From Paenibacillus xerothermodurans (GTDB lineage Bacteria; Bacillota; Bacilli; Paenibacillales; NBRC-103111): DNA of 64,000 nt. Positions 7,438 through 15,707 of the stretch are shown piece by piece (the first letter of the stretch is position 1; each line of letters begins with the position of its first letter). A program made the position numbers and the translations under genes. The stretch lies in the NCBI RefSeq assembly GCF_002220865.2, contig NZ_NHRJ02000002.1, forward strand, positions 687,401 to 751,400. The letters run 5' to 3'. The notes below the pieces were generated by a model. It was not told the origin of the DNA and did not search any database. It was given only the letters and a program-made list of their open reading frames with translations.

Positions 7438-8919
7438 ATGAAGTCAATCTCAAACCGATATGTTCTCGCAGAATCCATCGCTCGGCTGAACGGCGGCGTG
7501 CTGCACAAAGCGCAGGACCTGTCATTGGAGCGCACCGTTTTAATATACATGCTTCCTTACAGGGGAGAGCTAACACGAAAAAATTACCTGGTGGGATTGG
7601 GAAATGCGGTTGAAAAATCGGCTCAGGCAAAATTCATGCAGGTGTTGGATGCCGTGTTTGACGATACACATATCTATGTGATTTTGAAACATCAAGGCGG
7701 CCAATCTCTGAAGCATGTGATTGAGAGAAACTCGTTCGATTTTAAGGACGCCTCATCGATTATCGCAGATTTTGGTGAAACTTTGTCGGAGGCCAACGAG
7801 GAGCGGCCGATTGATTTTAGTCTCTCGGCGGAGAACCTGTGGCTTGGGGACGATCGGAGAGTATGTGTTATCAATTGGTGGGATAAAGTGGGCGGTAACC
7901 GGCGCTTGGCGAAACCGCTGAGCATTCTGTTGTACCAATTGCTGACTCACAACGAAAAAGCACCTTCCGATATACAAGTATTCGAGAGTCAACTGCAGCG
8001 TGTTGCAAGAGATCTTGACCCCGCTCAGCGTGCGACGGCAGTCAACGTTCTTAGCAATGCTTACAAAGAGCGCCTGCCGGTGGTGTCTTTCATCCAGTGT
8101 CTGAAAGATCTGCGCAGCGGCTTGCCGCTCGAAGCGGATATGGATGCGGTGCCGGCTGCGCAAGGGACGGCAGCGGCGGCCCCGATGGCGAGCAGACCTG
8201 CAGAACCCGGCACGGATAGACGCGCAGGGACATCGACTCGTAGAGCTGCCGAGCTGGCTATGCGCAGAGCTACGCCACCGGTCACAAGCAAAGCCGCGGA
8301 GCCGACTGCGTCGCAGACGTATGAAACCAGCGATGATGACGGCGCTGAGCCGACACCTGCTAAAAAAATCGTGGGGCGAGTGTTCGCGACCGCGTCCCTC
8401 GGACTGTTGAGTTTAGCCGTGTTTGTTGCTGTCTTCGCGATGCTGGTCAATTTCAGCGGCAATGACGACGACCCGCAGTCGTCCGCGATTGCTTCGAACT
8501 CAAAGCCTGCTCCGGATGCTGATCAGAAGCCAACACAACCATCGCAGTCAGCGCAGCCCGCTGAGCCGGCTCAACCCGACGATGGCACAGAGCAGGCTGA
8601 ACCTGACCGGCCTATGGATCCTGCTCAGCCGCCCGAGACAGACGCCGAAAACAGCCCGCCTCAGGAGGCACCGCTGGAAAATCAGGAAGATAGCGCAGCA
8701 CCCGACACGGAAAATGGGGTTTCGGTACCGACTTTAACCGGTTTATCCAAGGAAGCCGCTGAGCAACAAGCCCTGTCATCCGGCTTGAAATATACATTTT
8801 ATCTGGAAGAGAACCCAGAGGCACAAGGCACGGTGTTTAGACAGGATCCGCTGCCAAATTCCCCCGCTGCCAAGGGCGATCACGTCACTTTTTGGGTGAG
8901 CAAAGGCACCAAATCTTAA
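7438..8919 (+). CDS. PASTA-domain membrane protein with pseudokinase-like N-terminus
   Basis: A 493-residue protein. Residues 1-220 resemble a protein-kinase fold (start YVLAESIARLNGG; DDTHIYVILKHQGGQSL like a hinge; FSLSAENLWLGDD at the catalytic-loop position), but HRD and DFG are missing, so activity is unlikely. A Pro/Ala-rich linker and one membrane span follow (about 320-340, LGLLSLAVFVAVFAMLV). Outside the membrane there is a long Pro/Gln/Glu-rich stalk and one PASTA domain (VPTLTGLSKEAAEQQAL to VTFWVSKG). It may be a non-catalytic relative of PrkC that senses muropeptides or scaffolds division proteins; this is inference. Confidence 0.8.
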   Translation: MKSISNRYVLAESIARLNGGVLHKAQDLSLERTVLIYMLPYRGELTRKNYLVGLGNAVEKSAQAKFMQVLDAVFDDTHIYVILKHQGGQSLKHVIERNSFDFKDASSIIADFGETLSEANEERPIDFSLSAENLWLGDDRRVCVINWWDKVGGNRRLAKPLSILLYQLLTHNEKAPSDIQVFESQLQRVARDLDPAQRATAVNVLSNAYKERLPVVSFIQCLKDLRSGLPLEADMDAVPAAQGTAAAAPMASRPAEPGTDRRAGTSTRRAAELAMRRATPPVTSKAAEPTASQTYETSDDDGAEPTPAKKIVGRVFATASLGLLSLAVFVAVFAMLVNFSGNDDDPQSSAIASNSKPAPDADQKPTQPSQSAQPAEPAQPDDGTEQAEPDRPMDPAQPPETDAENSPPQEAPLENQEDSAAPDTENGVSVPTLTGLSKEAAEQQALSSGLKYTFYLEENPEAQGTVFRQDPLPNSPAAKGDHVTFWVSKGTKS

Positions 8920-8932
8920 AAGGTCTATGTAA

Positions 8933-8956
8933 AACAGGCTGTCAAGACAGCCTGTT
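8933..8956. terminator. Hairpin after the PASTA gene
   Basis: A perfect 11-base inverted repeat (AACAGGCTGTC/GACAGCCTGTT) with a 2-base spacer, 13 bases after the stop. No clear T run follows. A related hairpin (AGCAGGCTG/CAGCCTGCT) lies at 9002-9025, after the opposing small gene. Confidence 0.5.
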
Positions 8957-9043
8957 GAGCTTATCAAGAAAGTGAGTATTCGGTACTTTCTGGACACTGT
9001 GAGCAGGCTGCTAAGTCAGCCTGCTTGGCGTGGTCCATCATCT

Positions 9044-9232
9044 TCATTTCAACGTGAACGACCGAGCTGCACGCACGATCAACCCGCCGGCAAATACAAT
9101 CATGGCAACGGCTCCAACTACGTCCAGTACAGGGTTCAGAGCGGATAGTATGCCTGGAGTAGGTGCTTGTACCAACGCAAAGCCGCCGAAAACGCCGCCG
9201 ATATAAAGCACAGATTTATCTATGAGTTCCAC
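9044..9232 (-). CDS. Small two-helix membrane protein of unknown function
   Basis: About 62 residues with two hydrophobic segments (LYIGGVFGGFALV and VVGAVAMIVFAGGLIV) and a basic end (RAARSFTLK). The family is not recognised. The start is uncertain: the GTG at 9232 lies almost on top of the AGGGAGG site, while the best-spaced codon would be a rare ATA four codons downstream. It faces the PASTA gene tail to tail. Confidence 0.55.
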   Translation of the reverse strand: MELIDKSVLYIGGVFGGFALVQAPTPGILSALNPVLDVVGAVAMIVFAGGLIVRAARSFTLK

Positions 9233-9403
9233 CTCCCTAGCGTTTCATGAAATCATAGTATGAGTAATAGAATTAGGAGGTGCTAGGCGTGCGCTGTGCT
9301 GCAGACCCACCTCCCTTCCACTAAATCAAATCGCGTAAATCATATCGCGCCAGACGGCTAGATTTTACGAATGACCGACCGTGATAGAAAGGATGTCCCC
9401 GTT

Positions 9404-12226
9404 TTGAAGAACGATACCAACAGCATGCCGCAACCAACCATTTCGCTAGAAGGCGCATATCAATCATTATTTTATAATCATCCGGACGCGATTGTTATAA
9501 TAGATACCGATGGGCGGTACACCGATGCCAATCCCGCAGCGGAGCGGATATTCGGATATCCGAAACAGGAGCTAGTGCGATTGCAGCCAGAACTGTTATT
9601 CTCGATGGAAGGCGGGGACCTGCCCGCCGTGCTGTTCGCGCAAGCTTTGTCAGGCCGTCCATCCGCCGGTGAAATGCTCGCCGCCCACAAGGATGGCAAA
9701 CGGATATACATCTCGGTCACTTACGCCCCGATCACATCACAGTCCGATGTTGTCGGGGTCTATTGCTTGGCCAAAGATGTCAGCCCCCTGGTGGAAGCGC
9801 GCCGTCATTTTGAGCAGGCGGAAGAACATCTCAGAAAAAGCGAGGCCAATCTGGCACAGGTACAGCGCGCGGCCGGGATCGGCGCTTGGAGCTCGGACGT
9901 CACCGAAAAACAGCATCGGCTGATTTCCGAGCATTCTCTGGATTTTATTTCGGTACATTCGGCAGACCAAACGGCAACCTACTTGTACGCTTCCCCCTCC
10001 TGCGCCTCTTTGCTTGGCTATCAACCGGAGGAACTGGTAGGCACAAGCGCATATGACTATTTTCACCCGGACGATGTCGATCTGGTCAACGAGTATTTAA
10101 CGGCGAATCTTGCATCCGCGGGAGTGTACACGGTCGCGTATCGGATACGGCAAAAAAACGGCGGTTACATCTGGTTTGAAAGCACCGGACGTTACACATA
10201 TGATGCGGACACGGGGGCTATCAAAGAAATCGTTGCTATCTCCCGGGATATAAACGACCGCAAAACGGCCGAACAGAAACTGCAGGAAAGTGAACAGCGG
10301 TATAAATCACTATTCGAATATAATCCCGCTGCAGTTTACTCCTTTGATTTAGACGGCAATTATGTGACAGCCAACTCGAACCTGGAAGCAGTGAGCGGTT
10401 ACTCTAAGAGTGAATTGCTGACAATGTCGTTTGAACAGATCATCCGGCCTGAATATCTGGAAGACACGAGGCACCATTTTGATCTGGCAAAGCAAGGAAT
10501 TCCCCAGCATTATGAAACGTGTGTTATCCACAAGAGCGGAGGATTTTTGGACTTGCATGTAACCAATGTCCCTATCATCGTGGATGATCAGGTCGTGGGC
10601 GTGTACGGCATCGCTTACGATATAACAGAAGAAAAAAGCTACCTGGACCAGATCGAGAAGCTGAGCTATCAGCATTCGTTAATCTTGAATTCGGTGTCGG
10701 AGGGCATCTACGGGTTGGATAAAGAAGGCAGAGGAATGTTCATTAATCCGGCAGGCGCAGACATGTTCGGCGTACCGATGGCACAATTTATCGGTGCAGA
10801 AAGTCATCACACCTTCCATCATACGAAGCCGGACGGAAGCGCGTGCGCAGTCGAGGACTGTCCGATTTTCCAAACGATCAAAGACGGCAAATCCCGCGTT
10901 GTGCAGGAGGACATTTTCTGGCGGCCGGATGGTTCCAGCTTTTTGGCTGAGTACAGGGTAAGTCCGATCATCGACAATCAAACGATTAAGGGTGCTGTCG
11001 TTGTTTTTAACGATATCACCACAGAGCGGGATATCCTGCAGGCCAAGGAGTCCGCGGAACGGGCGGCCCATGCGAAATCCGAATTTTTGGCGATGATGAG
11101 CCATGAGATTCGCACGCCGATGAACGGGATAATGGGGATGACCGATCTCCTCGCAGACAGCGGGCTCACGCAAGAGCAGCAGGAATACGCAGATATCATT
11201 CGCACGAGCAGCGATGCTCTGCTCCGCATTCTGAACGACATATTGGATTACAGCAAAATCGATGCCGGGAAATTGGTGTTGGAGACAGAGCCTTTTGATT
11301 GGCGGCCGCTGCTCGGGGACATTCATCAATTGTTCGCGCCAAAGGCCGCGGAAAAGCACATTGAGCTCATCACTGAGCTGGAGCCCGGGCTCCCCGAGCG
11401 CATCGTGGGGGATGCTGTGAGATTACGGCAAATTTTATTGAATCTGATCGGAAACGCGATCAAATTTACCGATACAGGTACAGTGACAGTATCCGTGAAA
11501 GCTCACCCGCAAGAAGAGCCGGATGATCTCATTCTGCTGTTCACAGTCCAAGACACCGGCATCGGTATCCCCGGGGAGAAGTTAGACCAGCTGTTCCGGT
11601 CCTTCTCGCAGCTGCATCCGGGCATCAATCGCAAATACGGCGGCACGGGGCTGGGCCTCGCGATCTGCAAAAAGCTGGTCCAACTTATGGGCGGGGATAT
11701 ATGGGTGGAGAGCAAGGAAGGCGTTGGCTCCACATTCCACTTTACACTGCCTGCTTCCAGCTGCAGCAAACAGGTGGACATAGCCGGCGAGCCTGAGCCC
11801 GCCGGGGAACCCGACTGGGCGTCAGCCGCGCCGTCTTCGGGCTCCGAACAGCTCCGCATTCTGGTCGCGGAGGACCATCCGGTGAACAGCCAGCTGCTCG
11901 TACGCATATTGAAAAAATTCGGACATGCGGTAACCGCTGTGTCGAACGGCAGCGAAGCGATTGACGCGGTCGCCCGCGGCTCATTCGATATCGTATTTAT
12001 GGACGTGGATATGCCCGTGATGGACGGGATGCGAGCGACCCGGCACATTCTGGAGTTGCTGCCTGACGACAACAAGCCGGTTATCATCGCCGTCACAGCT
12101 CATGTAAGAGCGGAGGACAGAAAAATGTGCCTCGACAGCGGGATGCAGGATGTTATTCGCAAACCTTATCGGACGCAAGAAATCCAGCAGGTGCTGCGGC
12201 TCTGGGGAAAACCTGTTGCGAAATGA
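9404..12226 (+). CDS. Cytoplasmic hybrid sensor histidine kinase with four PAS domains
   Basis: About 940 residues without membrane spans. Four PAS domains in a row (roughly residues 25-140, 180-295, 305-415 and 430-545; first sensor motif DAIVIIDTDGRYTDAN) are followed by a HisKA domain with phospho-His in MSHEIRTPMNG, an HATPase_c domain (LLNLIGNAIKFT, DTGIGIP, GGTGLGLAI) and a receiver with phospho-Asp in FMDVDMPVMDG and a conserved Lys in IRKPY. Phosphate would pass from His to its own receiver and then to an unseen partner. TTG at 9404 has an AGAAAGGA site ten bases upstream; ATG at 9371 is the alternative. It is an orphan with no regulator gene beside it. Confidence 0.9.
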   Translation: MKNDTNSMPQPTISLEGAYQSLFYNHPDAIVIIDTDGRYTDANPAAERIFGYPKQELVRLQPELLFSMEGGDLPAVLFAQALSGRPSAGEMLAAHKDGKRIYISVTYAPITSQSDVVGVYCLAKDVSPLVEARRHFEQAEEHLRKSEANLAQVQRAAGIGAWSSDVTEKQHRLISEHSLDFISVHSADQTATYLYASPSCASLLGYQPEELVGTSAYDYFHPDDVDLVNEYLTANLASAGVYTVAYRIRQKNGGYIWFESTGRYTYDADTGAIKEIVAISRDINDRKTAEQKLQESEQRYKSLFEYNPAAVYSFDLDGNYVTANSNLEAVSGYSKSELLTMSFEQIIRPEYLEDTRHHFDLAKQGIPQHYETCVIHKSGGFLDLHVTNVPIIVDDQVVGVYGIAYDITEEKSYLDQIEKLSYQHSLILNSVSEGIYGLDKEGRGMFINPAGADMFGVPMAQFIGAESHHTFHHTKPDGSACAVEDCPIFQTIKDGKSRVVQEDIFWRPDGSSFLAEYRVSPIIDNQTIKGAVVVFNDITTERDILQAKESAERAAHAKSEFLAMMSHEIRTPMNGIMGMTDLLADSGLTQEQQEYADIIRTSSDALLRILNDILDYSKIDAGKLVLETEPFDWRPLLGDIHQLFAPKAAEKHIELITELEPGLPERIVGDAVRLRQILLNLIGNAIKFTDTGTVTVSVKAHPQEEPDDLILLFTVQDTGIGIPGEKLDQLFRSFSQLHPGINRKYGGTGLGLAICKKLVQLMGGDIWVESKEGVGSTFHFTLPASSCSKQVDIAGEPEPAGEPDWASAAPSSGSEQLRILVAEDHPVNSQLLVRILKKFGHAVTAVSNGSEAIDAVARGSFDIVFMDVDMPVMDGMRATRHILELLPDDNKPVIIAVTAHVRAEDRKMCLDSGMQDVIRKPYRTQEIQQVLRLWGKPVAK

Positions 12227-12240
12227 GCTAGGAAACGCCA

Positions 12241-12298
12241 AAAAAAGGCCCTGCGCGGACACGGTGCGTGGAAAACGCACAACTCTCTCGCAGGGCTT
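12241..12298. terminator. Bidirectional terminator
   Basis: GCCCTGCG pairs with CGCAGGGC around an inner GTGCGT/ACGCAC hairpin. A T-rich tail follows on the plus strand and six T residues on the minus strand. It separates the hybrid kinase from the converging minus-strand gene. Confidence 0.8.
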
Positions 12299-12331
12299 GT
12301 TTGGTATGCGGTGGGCGTTACGGATTGCCGT

Positions 12332-12700
12332 CTACTCAAGCTGGTTGAACGGCTGCCGCGTGATTTCGTAGCTCGCACGGTCCGTCATCAGCTGAACCAT
12401 CTCGTTGTGTACTTGCCCGCGCCAATTGCCCAGCAGCGGAATTTCATATCGGTCGCGCGGCAGCGGCGGGCTGACATTGAGCGCCGGGTTCGAGTTCACG
12501 ATGTATCCGCGTCCGTGCAGGATAAGCTCATGACGTGAGACGTAATCATCGCGCCGGTCGGGGTAATCGTTGGCCACAGTCACCTGCTCAAGCTGTATAT
12601 GTGTTTCATCCAGATCATTTGCTTCACGCTTCTGAATATGTAGCGATTGCCCCTTGCATCCATTCAGCCATTGCGTGATTTGCTGCAATTCACTATTCAT
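12332..12700 (-). CDS. Hypothetical protein, about 122 residues
   Basis: Soluble and mixed in charge, with no signal, membrane span or recognised motif; it includes LILHGRGYIV and YEIPLLGNWRGQV. The ATG at 12700 is chosen because a GGAGG site lies ten bases upstream; the longer frame reaches 12721. It follows another small minus-strand gene by about 90 bases and ends at a strong terminator. Confidence 0.6.
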   Translation of the reverse strand: MNSELQQITQWLNGCKGQSLHIQKREANDLDETHIQLEQVTVANDYPDRRDDYVSRHELILHGRGYIVNSNPALNVSPPLPRDRYEIPLLGNWRGQVHNEMVQLMTDRASYEITRQPFNQLE

Positions 12701-12789
12701 AGCGGAATTACCTCCAGCCAATGATTTTTTGCCTTGTTTCGCTGCCGGTCGGCTCTGAACGCGCGGCCAGCGAGTCCCTCCGTTGCCGG

Positions 12790-13032
12790 TCAGGCATCCA
12801 AGTCATCAGCTGCTTTACGTGCCGACGACCTCGCCTCATCGAGGAGTCTCCGTTTGGCCTTATCATCGGAGGGTGCGTCTTCCAGAGTCCGCTCCATAGC
12901 CATATCCAGCAGAACCTCGCGCCTCGGATCCTGGTGAATGTCAGAATCGACTTCCAACGGATCCAAGCGTGAGCTGTATGCGGTATGGCCTTGTATCAGG
13001 CCCGGATTTTCTACTTTATCGTCGTTTGCCAT
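12790..13032 (-). CDS. Hypothetical small acidic protein, 80 residues
   Basis: A hydrophilic, Asp/Glu/Arg-rich protein likely to be disordered then helical (SSARKAADDLDA at the end), with no membrane segment. A GAGGGTGA ribosome site precedes the ATG. Its composition resembles small stress or sporulation proteins of spore formers, but I do not recognise a family. Probably co-transcribed with the next minus-strand gene. Confidence 0.6.
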   Translation of the reverse strand: MANDDKVENPGLIQGHTAYSSRLDPLEVDSDIHQDPRREVLLDMAMERTLEDAPSDDKAKRRLLDEARSSARKAADDLDA

Positions 13033-13436
13033 GTCGGTTCACCCTCATCTGCGATCGTTGTGCGCCATGTCCTGCATCTGCGCCAGTCAGACGCATCGGA
13101 CTGCGGTTGGCACATATCGTCGAATATGGCTTATTGTTACCTGATACTCTTGTGTTATTCCGAACGAGTAACGGGAATGTGTGACAATTCCAATGCGGCG
13201 CGTCGCCAACAACAGGGAGCACGCTCTCGGGTTGAGGCGAAACCTCGCTCATCGCGGTGCGAATCGTCACTTTGTTGCCGACATCAGGGAAGGAGACATG
13301 GTCATCAACGATCCGGACAACGCCAGGGTTGAGGCTGCTTGAAGCCGCGGCAATGACCGGCCAGGCGCGTTGCATAAAACCGGCCGCCTTTAGTCATGAT
13401 AAAGATGTCTTTGAAACAATAAAGGAGGGATTAGTC
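13033..13436. other. Gene-poor stretch with competing weak frames
   Basis: Open frames exist on both strands (minus 13016-13375; plus upstream of 13437), but none has a ribosome site or recognised motif. One plus frame (about 13271-13342) reads DIREGDMVINDPDNARVEAA before a stop, which is protein-like but has no clear start. I make no gene call here. Confidence 0.4.
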
Positions 13437-13733
13437 ATGGTGGAAAACAATGCACAGTCTACTGTAAAACAAGCAACGCAAGTGCAGCAAGACGCTCAAC
13501 AGGCGGCACAGCAAGCACAGTTGACAGCTCAAAAGCTGACTCAGCAGGCTCAGTCTGAAGCACAAGCTACGCAGCAGGCCCAGCAAGCGGCACAGCAGGC
13601 TCAACAAGTGCAGCAAACAGCCATGCAAGCTACGCAAACACAATCCAGCGCACAACAGCAGCTGCAGCAAGCTCAGCAAGCTGCACAGCAGGCTCAACAG
13701 CAGACTTCTCAGGCTCAGAATACATTGAAATAA
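13437..13733 (+). CDS. Gln/Ala-rich low-complexity protein, 98 residues
   Basis: After MVENN the protein is built almost only from Gln, Ala, Thr and Ser: I count 42 Gln in 98 residues, arranged as QQAQQAAQQAQ-like runs. It should form a long helix or coiled coil. A strong AAAGGAGGG site precedes the ATG, and a terminator follows, so it is probably expressed despite its odd composition. No function is assigned; coat, surface or stress roles are only guesses. A longer upstream frame to 13257 is not supported by a ribosome site. Confidence 0.7.
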   Translation: MVENNAQSTVKQATQVQQDAQQAAQQAQLTAQKLTQQAQSEAQATQQAQQAAQQAQQVQQTAMQATQTQSSAQQQLQQAQQAAQQAQQQTSQAQNTLK

Positions 13734-13768
13734 CTTTCGTTTTGCGGTGATGCAAAAGTTTACACGAC

Positions 13769-13797
13769 AAAAGCGGCGCCCTCAGGCGACCGCTTTT
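13769..13797. terminator. Bidirectional terminator
   Basis: AAAAGCGG pairs with CCGCTTTT around an inner CGCC/GGCG stem, about 35 bases after the Gln-rich gene and just before the stop of the converging YpsA-like gene. Confidence 0.75.
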
Positions 13798-13826
13798 ATC
13801 GTTCTCCTGCCTTGATTGTTCTCCGC

Positions 13827-14384
13827 TCAATTCGCCCAATAGTCTTGATTATGCTCGTCGGCTATGTTTTGCAAGTCCTCCGCGTTGATCTGTATTATCC
13901 GATAGTCTCGTTGTTTCGCATGCTGTACAGCCAGATCAAGCATATACCTGGGCGAGCCTTCCTGCTCCTGCTCATAAACAACCACTATTCCATCGGAGTT
14001 TCGCAGCAAAAATTTGTTCTTCTCCTTGAATTGCCATGGTCCGTCATACTTGCTGCGGCTCACACTGTTGACGTAATCGGCCCTTCCGATCACCTCTCGG
14101 TAAATTGCCCTCTTCTCTTCGCTCCATTTTTCATCCTGTTCAATGAACGGCGTGATGACGGCCAGCCGCAGCGCTGGGTGCTCATCTCGCAGCTCTAGCA
14201 CAGCCTCAGCAGCCCACAGCTCCACTCCCCACTGGCCGCTCACGATTACCCATTCCAATCCTTGGTCCGCTAACATCAGCAACCGCTGCTTAATGGCGTT
14301 CTTTATGATTTCAATACCCGGATGTTTGCGTGAGAAAATGCCCAGCTCCGAAGCCTTATATCCGGCTACAAGTACCCTTTTCAC
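13827..14384 (-). CDS. ypsA: YpsA-like SLOG-family protein (DUF1273)
   Basis: About 185 residues from the GTG at 14384, the usual family length. Typical features are the start KRVLVAGYKASELGIF, WVIVSGQWGVELWAAE and the end region SDGIVVVYEQEQEGSPRYM. SLOG proteins are Rossmann-like and thought to bind nucleotides. The Bacillus YpsA protein has been linked to cell division and stress in the literature; its ligand is unsettled. The frame extends upstream to 14498, but those residues are Arg/Cys-rich and not family-like. A GAGGAG site lies upstream of the GTG. Confidence 0.85.
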   Translation of the reverse strand: MKRVLVAGYKASELGIFSRKHPGIEIIKNAIKQRLLMLADQGLEWVIVSGQWGVELWAAEAVLELRDEHPALRLAVITPFIEQDEKWSEEKRAIYREVIGRADYVNSVSRSKYDGPWQFKEKNKFLLRNSDGIVVVYEQEQEGSPRYMLDLAVQHAKQRDYRIIQINAEDLQNIADEHNQDYWAN

Positions 14385-14554
14385 TTCTTCCAGCACTCCT
14401 CGTGCGTGCGCTCTGCGTTCCATGCGTTCCATCAGTGACCTAACTATACCTTGTTTGGGGAGCTTGTGCCAGAGCACGTCGGCAGTGCATCGTTTCATTT
14501 TTATTTCTGGAGGTTATTGGTTAGGGAGAGCACACTATACGAGGAGGGTGTCTG

Positions 14555-15337
14555 ATGAAAAAATGGAGCAGAATTACCCCGGCGGTCATTCTGGCATTGA
14601 GCTTAAGCATGAGCGGGTGTGCGACGGGAGAACAAACCACCAGCGGCAACCAAAACACCGGTAATCCAAGCAGCAGCGGCCAAAATAGCAGCAGCGATAC
14701 GAACAGCAGCTCAAGCAGCACCGGTGCGAGCGGCAGCGCGAATGGTGGGACAGGCGCCGGCAGTACGAGCGGCAGCACCACCGGAAGTGCCAGCAGCAGC
14801 ACGAGCAGCGGCGGTAACGGTGCCGGCACGGTACAGCAGGGCACACCGCAGAGCTCTCCACAAGGCACACCGAGCGCGCAAGCATCGGATCAGCCTATTA
14901 AGCTGGAGATCAAAGACACGAAAATGGCTTCGCTTGGCACCGCCGAGCTTAAGAAGCACGCAGAGGGTGTGGAAATCAAGCTGAATGTTAGCGGACTAAC
15001 TCCAGGCAAACACGGGATTCATATACATCAGTTCGCCAAGTGCGAGGGACCGGACTTCAAATCGGCCGGAGACCATTTTAATCCTGAGCAGAAAAAGCAC
15101 GGATTGGAGCAGCCGGATGGAGGCCATGCGGGCGACCTGCCAAATATCGAGGCTGACGCTAACGGCAGCGTGAACGCCACGCTAATCTCCAAAACTACTA
15201 CACTTGACACAGGCAAAACTAATTCACTCTTGGGCGGCGACGGCAAATCGCTTATTATCCATGCCAAAGAGGATGACGGCAAGACAGATCCTTCCGGCAA
15301 CTCTGGTGACCGGGTAGCCTGCGCTGTGATGAAATAA
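14555..15337 (+). CDS. sodC: Cu/Zn superoxide dismutase lipoprotein
   Basis: Extracytoplasmic enzyme that dismutates superoxide. A lipobox (LSMSGC) at residues about 17-22 predicts membrane anchoring. Residues 25-110 are a Ser/Gly/Thr-rich tether. The catalytic domain follows with all metal ligands apparent: HIHQ, GDHFNP, KKHG, GGHAGD (His and Asp) and IIHAKEDD. The GDRVACAVM end holds the substrate-guiding Arg and the second disulfide Cys, whose partner is in KCEGPDF. Some Bacillus homologues lack a copper ligand; here the set looks complete, so activity is expected. A GAGGAGGG site precedes the ATG. Confidence 0.9.
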   Translation: MKKWSRITPAVILALSLSMSGCATGEQTTSGNQNTGNPSSSGQNSSSDTNSSSSSTGASGSANGGTGAGSTSGSTTGSASSSTSSGGNGAGTVQQGTPQSSPQGTPSAQASDQPIKLEIKDTKMASLGTAELKKHAEGVEIKLNVSGLTPGKHGIHIHQFAKCEGPDFKSAGDHFNPEQKKHGLEQPDGGHAGDLPNIEADANGSVNATLISKTTTLDTGKTNSLLGGDGKSLIIHAKEDDGKTDPSGNSGDRVACAVMK

Positions 15338-15538
15338 CGGTTGCGTTCATCGTCGCGGAGACCAACTCCCATGGACGTTGTGCGTGCCATCTGCACTGCG
15401 GCCGCTCGTGCAGCCCTTTCGGTCGTATCCGGAAGGGCTAGCCGTGCGCGCAACAGCCCAGACCGGCCAGCTTAGTGCCGTACCAGAATGGCTGCCGCTA
15501 TTGTGCACATCGCTCACCCGTGCCGCAGTAGGCCAATG
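15338..15538. other. Intergenic stretch between sodC and the SDR remnant
   Basis: No gene, hairpin with T run or repeat is recognised. The sequence is GC-rich, and overlapping open frames on both strands lack ribosome sites. Confidence 0.4.
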
Positions 15539-15640
15539 TTATCTTCCAACCTCAATAAACATCCCGCCATCCAGAACGATCGTTTGCCCGGTTACAAAGC
15601 GGGATTTGCTAATCGTCGGACACCGTGGCTTTCATCAGGA
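15539..15640 (-). pseudogene. C-terminal remnant of a short-chain dehydrogenase
   Basis: Minus-strand codons read SKSRFVTGQTIVLDGGMFI and then EVGR-stop, the hallmark C-terminal strand of an SDR. The frame before it (KATVSDD) continues the family pattern only after a one-base shift near 15617. The rest of the dehydrogenase is missing. It sits directly downstream of the TIM-barrel isomerase gene, so an isomerase-SDR operon has probably decayed here. Confidence 0.65.
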
Positions 15641-15707
15641 GAGCTTCCACGCCACAAGCTTGCACGGCCGTAGTGTGTCCAGCGCTTCCTTTTCCGACTT
15701 GGAGTGT

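Noticed and set aside
10679..11359. 226-codon antisense frame under the hybrid kinase
   Set aside because: Shadow of a conserved coding sequence; composition is not protein-like.
13016..13375. 119-codon minus-strand frame
   Set aside because: No ribosome site or family; overlaps the 80-residue gene start. Could be real, but unsupported.
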